64,000 bases of DNA, taken from the NCBI GenBank assembly GCA_002343505.1, contig DDQZ01000062.1, forward strand, positions 16,132 through 80,131. Reading direction: 5' to 3'. Source of the stretch: Verrucomicrobiaceae bacterium UBA2429. Its GTDB lineage: Bacteria > Verrucomicrobiota > Verrucomicrobiia > Verrucomicrobiales > Verrucomicrobiaceae. Of the stretch, positions 44,428 through 51,939 are shown piece after piece (the first letter of the stretch is position 1; each line of letters opens with the position of its first letter). Below the pieces are notes generated by a model that worked only from the letters and a program-made list of their open reading frames with translations, searched no databases and had not been told where the DNA came from. Position numbers and translations under genes: made by a program.

Positions 44428-44949
44428 CTGGGATGGGCCGCGCCTTTGGCGCTTTCGGATCGAAGGCGTCGTGCCGGGCCGGGGCGGCATCCTGGGGGGC
44501 AGGCCGTCGGCGCTGTGCAGAAGCTGCCAGGCATCTGCGCTTGCGCGCGGAGTCGTGCGGCTTGTGGGGAGGCTGCCTTGGCACGTTTGCGAAGTCGCGC
44601 GGCTTGTGGGGAGGCTCCTTGGGGGGCGGAAAAGGCTTTTGGGCTGCCTCCAGAGCTGACTTTGGCCTGGTGGAGGAGTTTTTGGCGGGGCGGGGATGCG
44701 GCTTTAGCGGCGCGGGAGGTAGCTGGCGGTGGCGGGCAGGCTGCGCTGGCGCTGGAAAGGAGTCGCGCGGAGGCAGGGCAGGCTGCCGGGGTGGCGGAAA
44801 GGTCTTTGGCGCGGGTTCGGGAACTGCTCCTGGACGGGCGGCGGGGTTTTTCGGCTCATCCGGGAAGTGGGTGCGGAGTTTGGGTTCCGCGCGGCAGCAC
44901 CTTCACGGCGGCAGCCCTTGGACTGCGGCAGCCTGCTGCCGCTTTCGGA

Positions 44950-44967
44950 GGAAGACGTGAGTCTTCC
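44950..44967. repeat. GTGA-loop hairpin, copy A
   Basis: GGAAGAC (44950-44956), loop GTGA, GTCTTCC (44961-44967). The invariant centre is ACGTGAGT. It is one of three complete members in the window. Confidence 0.85.
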
Positions 44968-45053
44968 CGGATTGGAGGCGCGGGCGGAATGGAGAGTCTG
45001 CGCCGGGGGCGGGGCAGACTGACGTTTGCCTCTACGCGGGCGGCGCGGGTAGA

Positions 45054-45071
45054 GGAAGACGTGAGTCTTCC
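45054..45071. repeat. GTGA-loop hairpin, copy B
   Basis: GGAAGAC (45054-45060), loop GTGA, GTCTTCC (45065-45071), identical to copy A in the hairpin. The left flank TAGAGG (45050-45055) matches that of copy C at 63592. A detached right arm GTTTGCCTCT identical to that of copy C lies at 45024-45033. Confidence 0.85.
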
Positions 45072-45105
45072 CCGGATGGGAGGCGCGGGCGGGGGCGGCG
45101 GGGCG

Positions 45106-46443
45106 TCAGAGGCGCACGGTTTCGAGGACCTCGAGCGCGGTGATTTTCCAGGCTCCTTCGACGGGGGAGACGGTGACGCGGGCGGTGTAGCGGTTCACGC
45201 GGGTGTGGGTGTGGCCCCAGTGGCCGACGGTGCCGAGGGCGGTCCACTGGCAGTCGGCGGTGAAGCCCGCGTCTGCGGGCGTGACCTTGTCCACATCGGC
45301 GCTGAACTCCTGGATGGTGACGCGCGCGCCTTCGCGCCCCTCAAGGCTGAGGGCCTGGAGGGTTTCGAGGTAAAGGCGGCGCAGGAGCTCGCCATGCACG
45401 CTGCGGGCCAGCACATCGTAGATGGCGGACTCGCCGCGCTGGTCGAAGGCGCGGTAGGCGTTGAGCAGGAGGGGCTCGAGGATGGGCGCGGCCTGCTCCG
45501 GGCGGGTGATGCCGGAGGCGGGGCCGCCGATGCCGGGCAGGGAGAGGGGCAGCCGGGGCCAGAGCGGGACGGCGCTGGCTGCCCAGACGATGAGCCAGGG
45601 GGCGATGCCGCCGGGCAGGCGGTGGTGGCGGTGACGGTGGCGTTTTCTGGCGGCCAGCCAGAGTAGGAGGCCGGCCAGCAGCCAGAGGAGGAAGCCGAGG
45701 GGCAGGCGGAAGCCGCCGGTGGCGTGGATGGCGGGGATTTCGACAAGCGGCGCGGGGGCCGGCAGCCGGCCGAGGTTTTTCCAGGCGAGGGTGGCGGACT
45801 CGCGGGTGAGGGGTGTGGAGGCCTCGCTCCTGGGGCCGTAAAAGAGGGTGACGGGCAGGCTGCCGCCGCCGGGCAGGTGCCCCTGCCAGTGTGTCTCGAT
45901 CTCCTCCGGCGACGGCGGCAGGTCGAAGACCCAGGTGAGGCCGACGATGACCCCGCCCAACGGCGGCTCCTGGCCGGGCTCAAGGGGGAGGGTGGCGCCG
46001 GGTCTGCCGGTGAGAAGGGCGGGGGCGGGCATGGCGCGGCGGAGGAGGACGCCGCTCTCGGAGACCTGGCACCACGCTTCGGCGCGCTGGGCCAGGGCTG
46101 CGAGCAGGCGCTGGCCGGATGCGGCGTCGAGCGCAGGCGGCAGCGGGGCGGATGGGTCGAGCATGCGCATGAGGCTGGCCGCGTCGAAGAGGGCCTCGAA
46201 GCGCGCCTGCCCCGGCTCAAGGTAGAGGTAGGCCTGGGCGACGGGTTCGATGACTGGAGCGGGGGGCTTTTCCGGCTGCTGCCCGGCCTTGGGGGCGGCG
46301 CGCGCGGGCGCGGGCTGCCCTGGCACGGCGCGGCGGAGCATGTCTGCGGGAGTGAGCTGCAAGGTCTGCGCCCGGAGCGCGGGGAGGTGGAAGCCCGCGA
46401 GGAGAAGCAGAAGGATGCGGCAAAGTGTGGCGCGCGAAGGCAT
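45106..46443 (-). CDS. Uncharacterised exported membrane protein
   Basis: A 445-residue protein of no recognised family. A signal peptide (ATLCRILLLLLAGFHLPALRAQ) is followed by a Pro/Ala/Lys linker, a soluble N-terminal domain (about 70-255; AYLYLEPGQARFEALF, GGVIVGLTWVFDLPPS), one or two hydrophobic helices (about 260-320; LGFLLWLLAGLLLWLAARKR and a second, weaker segment) and a C-terminal domain (about 335-445; EPLLLNAYRAFDQRGES through WKITALEVLETVRL) that resembles accessory domains seen in membrane-complex assembly proteins. The start at 46443 gives the signal peptide; an upstream extension is Pro-rich and unlikely. It is divergent from obgE with 115 bp between starts. Confidence 0.72.
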   Translation of the reverse strand: MPSRATLCRILLLLLAGFHLPALRAQTLQLTPADMLRRAVPGQPAPARAAPKAGQQPEKPPAPVIEPVAQAYLYLEPGQARFEALFDAASLMRMLDPSAPLPPALDAASGQRLLAALAQRAEAWCQVSESGVLLRRAMPAPALLTGRPGATLPLEPGQEPPLGGVIVGLTWVFDLPPSPEEIETHWQGHLPGGGSLPVTLFYGPRSEASTPLTRESATLAWKNLGRLPAPAPLVEIPAIHATGGFRLPLGFLLWLLAGLLLWLAARKRHRHRHHRLPGGIAPWLIVWAASAVPLWPRLPLSLPGIGGPASGITRPEQAAPILEPLLLNAYRAFDQRGESAIYDVLARSVHGELLRRLYLETLQALSLEGREGARVTIQEFSADVDKVTPADAGFTADCQWTALGTVGHWGHTHTRVNRYTARVTVSPVEGAWKITALEVLETVRL

Positions 46444-46558
46444 GAGCGGAATAAGCGGGCGGAGCGGGGGCGCGGCAACCGGAAGTAAGGCGCGGGGGAG
46501 CGGATTCCCCGCGCGCGGCGCTTGTGCGGACGGGCTGGCCGGGCTAGGTGGAGGGTTC

Positions 46559-47602
46559 ATGTTTGTAGATCAAATCAAAGTCTATGCCCGCGCCGGCAAG
46601 GGTGGTGACGGGAACGCGCACTTCCACCGCGGCAAGTTCCGCCCCAAAGGCGGCCCCGACGGCGGGGACGGCGGGCGCGGCGGGGACGTGGTGCTGGAGG
46701 CGGATCCGAGCACGGACAGCCTGCGGCCGTTTTTCTTCAATCCGAAGCTCGTCGCCAAGGACGGCGACAAAGGCGGGGCGAACCTGTGCACGGGGCGCAG
46801 CGCGGAGGCGGTGGTCTTCAAGGTGCCGTGCGGGACGCTGGTGTCGCGGATCGTGGAGAGCGAGGACGCTGAGACCGGGGAGGTGGTGGAAAGCTATGAG
46901 CCGTTCGCGGACCTGACGCAGGCGGGGCAGAGGTTCGTGCTGTGCAAGGGCGGCAAGGGCGGCAAGGGCAATGTGCATTTCACCACCAGCACGCACCAGG
47001 CGCCGCGCGAGTTCACACCGGGGGAGCCGGGCGAGGAGGGGCGCTTTCACTTCGAGCTGCGCAGCATCGCCGACGCGGGCTTTGTGGGTTTCCCGAACGC
47101 GGGGAAATCCACGCTGCTGTCGAAGCTGAGCGCGGCGCGGCCGAAGATCGCCAACTACCCGTTCACCACGCTGCAGCCGAACATCGGCGTCATTCACTTC
47201 GGCCCGAACCGGCGCGGCACTCTGGCGGACATCCCCGGCCTGATCGAGGGGGCGCATGACAATGTGGGCCTGGGCCATGACTTCCTGCGCCACATCATGC
47301 GCTGCCGGATCCTGCTCTTTGTGGTGGATGCGGCGGGCAGCGAGGGGCGCGACCCCGTGCATGACCTGGAGACGGTGCGCACGGAGGTGTCTCTTTATTC
47401 CAAGGAGCTGGCCAGACGCTCGTGGCACATCATCGCCAACAAAATGGACATGCCCGGCGCGGAGGAGAACCTGGAGAGGATCAAGGACCGCTTCAAAAAA
47501 ATCCGCGTGCTGCCCGTCTCCGCCGAGACGGGCGAGGGGCTGGACAAGCTGCGCGCCTTTCTGGACCAGAAGATCGGGCAGGATCACGGGATTGATTTTT
47601 GA
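46559..47602 (+). CDS. obgE: GTPase Obg/CgtA
   Basis: A 347-residue ribosome-associated GTPase involved in 50S assembly and stress response. The Gly-rich Obg fold (about 1-158; KGGDGNAHFHRGKF, PDGGDGGRGGDVVL, KGGKGGKGNVHF) precedes the G domain: P-loop GFPNAGKST near 166, DIPGLIEGAH (G3), NKMD (G4) and VSAETGEG (G5). There is no C-terminal OCT domain, which is common outside Firmicutes. GGAGGG lies four bases before the ATG at 46559. A possible promoter (TTGTGC 46522, TAGGTG 46545) would leave almost no leader. Confidence 0.97.
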   Translation: MFVDQIKVYARAGKGGDGNAHFHRGKFRPKGGPDGGDGGRGGDVVLEADPSTDSLRPFFFNPKLVAKDGDKGGANLCTGRSAEAVVFKVPCGTLVSRIVESEDAETGEVVESYEPFADLTQAGQRFVLCKGGKGGKGNVHFTTSTHQAPREFTPGEPGEEGRFHFELRSIADAGFVGFPNAGKSTLLSKLSAARPKIANYPFTTLQPNIGVIHFGPNRRGTLADIPGLIEGAHDNVGLGHDFLRHIMRCRILLFVVDAAGSEGRDPVHDLETVRTEVSLYSKELARRSWHIIANKMDMPGAEENLERIKDRFKKIRVLPVSAETGEGLDKLRAFLDQKIGQDHGIDF

Positions 47603-47701
47603 TCCGGCAGGGAGCTGAAACGACGGGCCGCCGCCGAGCCGCCGAGGAAAGGGCAATTCGTGATTGCCACGCCGCCGGAAGTGTTTCAAGCTCGCCGCTC
47701 C

Positions 47702-49093
47702 ATGAACCAGCTCAGCCCTGCTCCCGCGTCCCTCGCCCCTTGGTGGAAGGAACTCTCCGGTTATCATTGGTTTGTCTTCACCATGGCCTCGCTGGCCTGG
47801 CTGTTTGACTGCCTGGACCAGCAGCTTTTTCTCGTGGCGCGTCCCGCTGCCATGGCCTCCCTGCTGACCGAGGGCATGGACCCGAAATTCTACGGCGGAC
47901 TTTCGACGACTTTCTTTGTGGCGGGCTGGGCCATTGGCGGCCTGGTGTTTGGAGCGGTGGGCGACCGCATCGGCCGTGCAAAAACACTGGCGCTGACGGT
48001 GCTGATCTACTCCGTCTGCACTGGTCTCTCCGCCTTTTCCGTGGGTTTCTGGGACTTTGCGGCCTACCGTCTGGTCACCGGCTTTGGTGTGGGTGGTGTT
48101 TTCGGCCTGGCGGTGGCTCTCGTGGCGGACTCGCTGCCGGACCGCGCCCGGCCTCATGCGCTCGGCCTGCTCCAGGCGCTGTCGGCGGTGGGGAACATCA
48201 CCGCCGCGACGATCGCCATCATCGTGGGCTATCTTCAGATTCAGGCCATCGAGAGCGGCTCCGCCGCCAAGACGGAGATGTGGCGGACCATGTTCCTCAT
48301 CGGCGCGCTGCCCGCATTCATGGTCGTGTTCATTCAGATCAAGCTCAAGGAACCCGAGAAATGGGTCAAGGCCCGCGCCGAGGGCAAGGCCACGGGTGTG
48401 AAGTTCGGCAGCTACAGCTCGCTGCTGGGCAAGCCGAAGTGGCGCAAAAACGCCATAGTCGGAATGACTCTCTGCATCTCGGGTGTCATCGGCCTGTGGG
48501 GCATCGGCTTCTTCAGCCCTGAGTTGATCAACGACGTGCTCGGCAAGGCGCTGGTGGCTGACAAGGTGCCCGAGGCGCTGATCCCCGGCTGGAAGATGAT
48601 CTGGACCGGCATCAACATGATCATGCAGAACATCGGCTCCTTCTTTGGAATGATGGTCTTCACCTGGGCGGCCAGCAAATACGGGCGCAAGCCTGTCTTT
48701 GCCGTCGCCTACGTCTGCGCCATGGCCAGCACGATCCTGGTGTTCCGGTATCTGGACGATCGCAGCGACATTTTCTGGATGGTGCCGCTGATGGGCTTCT
48801 TCCAGCTCTCGCTCTTCGCTGGCTACGCCATTTACCTGCCCGAGCTGTTCCCGACCAGCCTGCGCAGCACGGGGACGAGTTTCTGCTACAACGTCGGACG
48901 CTTCATTGCGGCCGCAGGCCCGTTCCTTCAGGGCAGCTTGACGGCGATTTTCGCCGCGCACGCCGCCACGGCGGATGAAAAACTGGACGCCTTTCGCGAC
49001 GCCTGCACATGGATGAGCCTCATCTTCCTGCTCGGCCTTGTCATCCTGCCTTTCGCGCCCGAGACCAAGGGACGCGACCTGCCGGAGGAATGA
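47702..49093 (+). CDS. MFS transporter
   Basis: A 463-residue, roughly 12-helix major facilitator. Helix 1 carries WLFDCLDQQLFLVARP, motif A is GAVGDRIGRAKTLAL, and GFGVGGVFGLAVALVADSLPDRAR is the helix 4-5 region of the metabolite:H+ symporter branch. The second half contains KYGRKPVFAVAYV and LPELFPTSLRSTGTSFCYNVGR, resembling the transporter at 11016. Substrate unknown. Start ATG 47702 (MNQLSPAPASLAPWW) is preferred; an extension of 14 codons upstream is possible. Its stop overlaps the next potential start (ATGA at 49090). Confidence 0.9.
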   Translation: MNQLSPAPASLAPWWKELSGYHWFVFTMASLAWLFDCLDQQLFLVARPAAMASLLTEGMDPKFYGGLSTTFFVAGWAIGGLVFGAVGDRIGRAKTLALTVLIYSVCTGLSAFSVGFWDFAAYRLVTGFGVGGVFGLAVALVADSLPDRARPHALGLLQALSAVGNITAATIAIIVGYLQIQAIESGSAAKTEMWRTMFLIGALPAFMVVFIQIKLKEPEKWVKARAEGKATGVKFGSYSSLLGKPKWRKNAIVGMTLCISGVIGLWGIGFFSPELINDVLGKALVADKVPEALIPGWKMIWTGINMIMQNIGSFFGMMVFTWAASKYGRKPVFAVAYVCAMASTILVFRYLDDRSDIFWMVPLMGFFQLSLFAGYAIYLPELFPTSLRSTGTSFCYNVGRFIAAAGPFLQGSLTAIFAAHAATADEKLDAFRDACTWMSLIFLLGLVILPFAPETKGRDLPEE

Positions 49094-49404
49094 GCCGGCG
49101 CGCAATGGTTCACAGCTTCGCCATGTCTCCTGCGGAACTCGCATCCTTGAAGGATCCCTCCGGACTTGCGCCGGAGGCCCGCGCGCTGTGGCTGGTGAAA
49201 AACGGCGCCTGGGATGACGCGCACAATGCCGCCCAGGAGATTCACACGCGGACAGGTTCCTGGATCCACGCGCTGTTGCATGTCATCGAGGGGGACCAGT
49301 GGAACGCCGACTACTGGTTTGCCAAAGCGGGCAAGCCATCGCGGGGGCCGGCGGATGTTGACGCTCTGTGGAATGAAATCGCCGGATCGCTGCCGGGTCA
49401 GTGA
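49090..49404 (+). CDS. Small conserved TPR-like protein
   Basis: A protein of 93 to 104 residues depending on start. The core (ALWLVKNGAWDDAHNAAQEI and SWIHALLHVIEGDQWNADYW) matches a small uncharacterised family whose members carry the pattern W-D-x-A-H then W-x-H-A-x-L-H-x-x-E-G-D-x-x-N-A-x-Y-W, probably one and a half helical-hairpin repeats. Function unknown. The ATG at 49090 overlaps the transporter stop by 4 bp, suggesting translational coupling; the internal ATG at 49123 (MSPAELASLKD) fits the family N-terminus better. It is convergent with the haloperoxidase gene, 15 bp apart. Confidence 0.75.
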   Translation: MSRRAMVHSFAMSPAELASLKDPSGLAPEARALWLVKNGAWDDAHNAAQEIHTRTGSWIHALLHVIEGDQWNADYWFAKAGKPSRGPADVDALWNEIAGSLPGQ

Positions 49405-49419
49405 GGTTTTCCCGAGGCG

Positions 49420-50931
49420 TCAGCGGCGCGGCGGACGCTTCAGCTTGCAGGCATGGTCAAAAACATAGTCGCCCACCTGGCGGCCAAGTTTGACACCCTG
49501 ATAAGCGTCGAAATCCCAATGGATGCCCAGGTAGATGCGGCTGCGCGCGTTTTCCTCCTCGGCTTGTGAGAGGCTGGAGAAGGTGCGCGGGCGCAGAGGA
49601 CGCGGCTGGCCGTTGTTGTCGAGGGTCACGCCGTTGAACTCATCCGAGACAAAAGTGAAGGGAATCTGGTCGGTGCCGTAAAAACGCCGCAAGACCTGAA
49701 ACAGCGCGCCGCCAAAGGTGGCGTGTCCTGACGGGTAAGCGGGGAAGGGCGGGGTGAAATTCGGTCCGGTGAGGTTGCTGGCGGGCGCGCCGAGAGGCAT
49801 GAAGGAGGGATTGCCCACGGTGTCCTCGTTGCCATCATCGGGCGCGTCCGGGCCGCCCTCGCGGATGCCGGTGACGGGGCGCCAGAAATCATGGTGGTAT
49901 TTGGAGTCCCAGGCGGCAATGGCGGCATCGGCCATGGCAAGATTGACCAGCGCCAGCAGGCGGGCGAGTTCCATTTCGGTGGTTCGTTTTTCAGCGGCGA
50001 CAGCGAGGGCGATCTGATTGTACAGGCGCGGTGGCGCGCACAGGCTGGGCGTGCCGTCGTAAGCCCAGAAAACGCCGATGAAGGATTCCTCCTCGGTGCG
50101 CTCCGTGGGCGTGGTGACGCCGTCGCCGCCGAGACGCTTCACCTCGACATAGGCCATCGAGTACTCCAAAGAGTCGAGCGCGGGCGGCGGAGGCAGACGG
50201 AACTGGCTGCCGCTGGACAAAACAAACGGCGTGACCTGCGGCCATGACGCGCCAAGCGCCAGAGGATGGCCGCTGACGGGGTCCTGACGCCAGCGGCCGG
50301 GGGCGTTTGCGGTGATGTGTTCGATCCCGACACGGGGTTCATCATGATCGGAGCCGTCATTTTCACGCAAGGCAAGCACAGCGGCAGCGATGGACTGGCC
50401 GAGATCAATGCCCTGGATCTTGGCCGGCCCAGGACGCATGAGGGCGAGGTCTTCGGCCAGATAGCCGGCAAAAAGGGAACTCTGGGCGGGAAACAAGGCT
50501 GCAAGGCAGTCATGGGCGGCCTGGGCGATGCCGGCATCCAGTGAAATGACGGTGCCAACCTGCGGGCGCCCCAGATAGCTCTCACTTGTGGCGCGCGCGC
50601 AGTTGACCACTTCGAAGATGGCAAGATGGACGATTGCCATGGCGCGCGCTGCGCGGCAGGGGCCGAGTTGCTCGCCATGGGTCCGGTTTTCACCTTGCTG
50701 TGGCGGGGTGTGGTCGAGTCCGCTGGCATTGATCGCGATCTCGTTCCAGCGCCTGACTGGCGTTCCCAGCATGGCCCGGTGGCGAACTACGGCGCGCGGG
50801 GCAATCTCAGCCGCGGGAGTGTAAGGCGCGCGGAAAGCGGCGCTGTGCCTGCCAGGCAGCACCTGGGCCACTCCCGGCGAGGCAAATTGCACCGCCAGAA
50901 AGACTGCGAGAACTCGGACGAAGACGCTCAT
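49420..50931 (-). CDS. Vanadium-dependent haloperoxidase-type PAP2 protein, secreted
   Basis: A 503-residue exported protein (signal MSVFVRVLAVFLAVQFASPGVA). The PAP2/V-haloperoxidase core shows the three oxyanion-binding motifs: KYHHDFWRPVTGI near residue 342, PAYPSGHATFGGA near 400, and ARSRIYLGIHWDFDA near 462, with the catalytic His in the last two. In this family Lys-Trp-Arg, Ser-Gly-His and Arg-x-x-x-Gly-x-H bind vanadate or phosphate; all are present. It may oxidise halides with peroxide, or may act as a phosphatase; sequence alone does not decide. It lies alone, with a 144-bp upstream gap before parA's stop. Confidence 0.9.
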   Translation of the reverse strand: MSVFVRVLAVFLAVQFASPGVAQVLPGRHSAAFRAPYTPAAEIAPRAVVRHRAMLGTPVRRWNEIAINASGLDHTPPQQGENRTHGEQLGPCRAARAMAIVHLAIFEVVNCARATSESYLGRPQVGTVISLDAGIAQAAHDCLAALFPAQSSLFAGYLAEDLALMRPGPAKIQGIDLGQSIAAAVLALRENDGSDHDEPRVGIEHITANAPGRWRQDPVSGHPLALGASWPQVTPFVLSSGSQFRLPPPPALDSLEYSMAYVEVKRLGGDGVTTPTERTEEESFIGVFWAYDGTPSLCAPPRLYNQIALAVAAEKRTTEMELARLLALVNLAMADAAIAAWDSKYHHDFWRPVTGIREGGPDAPDDGNEDTVGNPSFMPLGAPASNLTGPNFTPPFPAYPSGHATFGGALFQVLRRFYGTDQIPFTFVSDEFNGVTLDNNGQPRPLRPRTFSSLSQAEEENARSRIYLGIHWDFDAYQGVKLGRQVGDYVFDHACKLKRPPRR

Positions 50932-51075
50932 GGCAATTCCAGATCATCAACCCGCGTGGAATTTCATCAGTGATCATCCAGCCGGGAATATTGGCATTTC
51001 AAAACCAGCGCCACGGTTTGTCGAGACGATTCACGAGCCAATTATTGCGGTTTGGCAGGCGGCGGATGAATTTTC

Positions 51076-51885
51076 TCAACGGGGAAGGCCTGGCTCCATC
51101 GCGGAAAGCGCGGGTTTGGCGGCCCGCCGCGCCAGGAATTCCTGGGCCAGCGCGCGGTAGGCCTGGGCTCCGCGCCCGGAGGGTTCATACTCAATGATGG
51201 CCTTGCCAAAGCTGGGGGCCTCCCCAAGGCGGACGGTGCGCGGGATGATGGTCTCGTAAACCATCTCGGCGAGGTTGCTTTTCACGTCGTTGACCACCTG
51301 GTTGGCCAGGTTAGCGCGCTGGTCGAACATGGTCATGACGATGCCCTCCAGAAGCAGGTTGGGATTGGCGCCGCAGTCGCGGATTTGATGGACGATCTGA
51401 ACAATGCTGGAGAGTCCTTCCAGGCCAAAGTACTCGCATTGCAGCGGCACGAGCATCTCATCGGCGGCGGCCAGCGCCGAGGTCATCAGCACTCCGAGGG
51501 AAGGCGGGCAGTCGAGAAACACGAAATCGAAATGCCCCGAGGCGCGGATTTGGTCGAGCACCTCGCGCAGGCGGGTGAGGTGGTTGCCGCGCTGGGCCAG
51601 CTCGATCTCGCAGCCGGCCAGCTCCTGATGGGCGCGAATGATGGACAGATTCGGCAGGCGGGTGGCGCGGATGGCCTCATGCGGGTCGGCCCCCTCCACC
51701 AAAGCCGCATAAATGCTGCCTCCCTCCTCCTTGGCCAGTCCGAGACCGCTGGTGGCGTTGCCCTGCGAGTCCATGTCAATGAGCAGCACGCGGTGGCCGA
51801 GGTGGGCCAGGCACGCGGAGAGATTGATGGCCGTGGTAGTTTTCCCCACGCCGCCCTTTTGATTGGTGATGGCAACGATCCGCAT
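51076..51885 (-). CDS. parA: ParA/Soj family ATPase
   Basis: A 269-residue deviant-Walker-A ATPase of chromosome or plasmid partitioning. Walker A' is KGGVGKTTTAINLSACLA at residue 10, with the dimerisation Lys preceding GGVGK; A' is followed by LLIDMDSQGNATSGLGL, and Walker B is FVFLDCPPSLG. LVPLQCEYFGLEGL and GEAPSFGKAIIEYEPSGRGAQAY are typical of chromosomal Soj. No ParB gene or parS-like 16-mer (TGTTNCACGTGAAACA) was noticed adjacent; the haloperoxidase gene follows instead. ATG 51885 directly precedes the first strand (MRIVAITNQKGG). It is divergent from the SNF2 helicase with 54 bp between starts. Confidence 0.94.
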   Translation of the reverse strand: MRIVAITNQKGGVGKTTTAINLSACLAHLGHRVLLIDMDSQGNATSGLGLAKEEGGSIYAALVEGADPHEAIRATRLPNLSIIRAHQELAGCEIELAQRGNHLTRLREVLDQIRASGHFDFVFLDCPPSLGVLMTSALAAADEMLVPLQCEYFGLEGLSSIVQIVHQIRDCGANPNLLLEGIVMTMFDQRANLANQVVNDVKSNLAEMVYETIIPRTVRLGEAPSFGKAIIEYEPSGRGAQAYRALAQEFLARRAAKPALSAMEPGLPR

Positions 51886-51939
51886 AAGTTGTCTTGACCG
51901 CGGACTGTGAACGGTAACGATGTGCCGCGCCAAGAAAAA

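Larger units (their letters stand above)
44266..45105. other. 840-bp gene-free, repeat-rich gap
   Basis: No credible gene was found on either strand. It contains the hairpin CCCAGGGC-GTC-GCCCTGGG (44409-44427), a direct repeat of about 29 bp (44551-44581 and 44593-44621, sharing CGGCTTGTGGGGAGGCT), two GTGA-loop hairpins (44950-44967 and 45054-45071) and a detached arm GTTTGCCTCT (45024-45033). Open frames through it are Gly/Arg-rich, without conserved motifs. It looks like an accumulation of small repeats between two co-directional genes. Confidence 0.7.

Noticed and set aside
43294-45666. A 790-codon plus-strand open frame opposite rpiB-glyA, the phosphatase and the membrane protein
   Set aside because: Shadow of three minus-strand genes and the repeat-rich gap; Gly/Ala/Arg-rich translation without domain features.
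46544-49144. An 866-codon minus-strand frame opposite obgE and the MFS transporter
   Set aside because: Antisense shadow of conserved genes; no motif.
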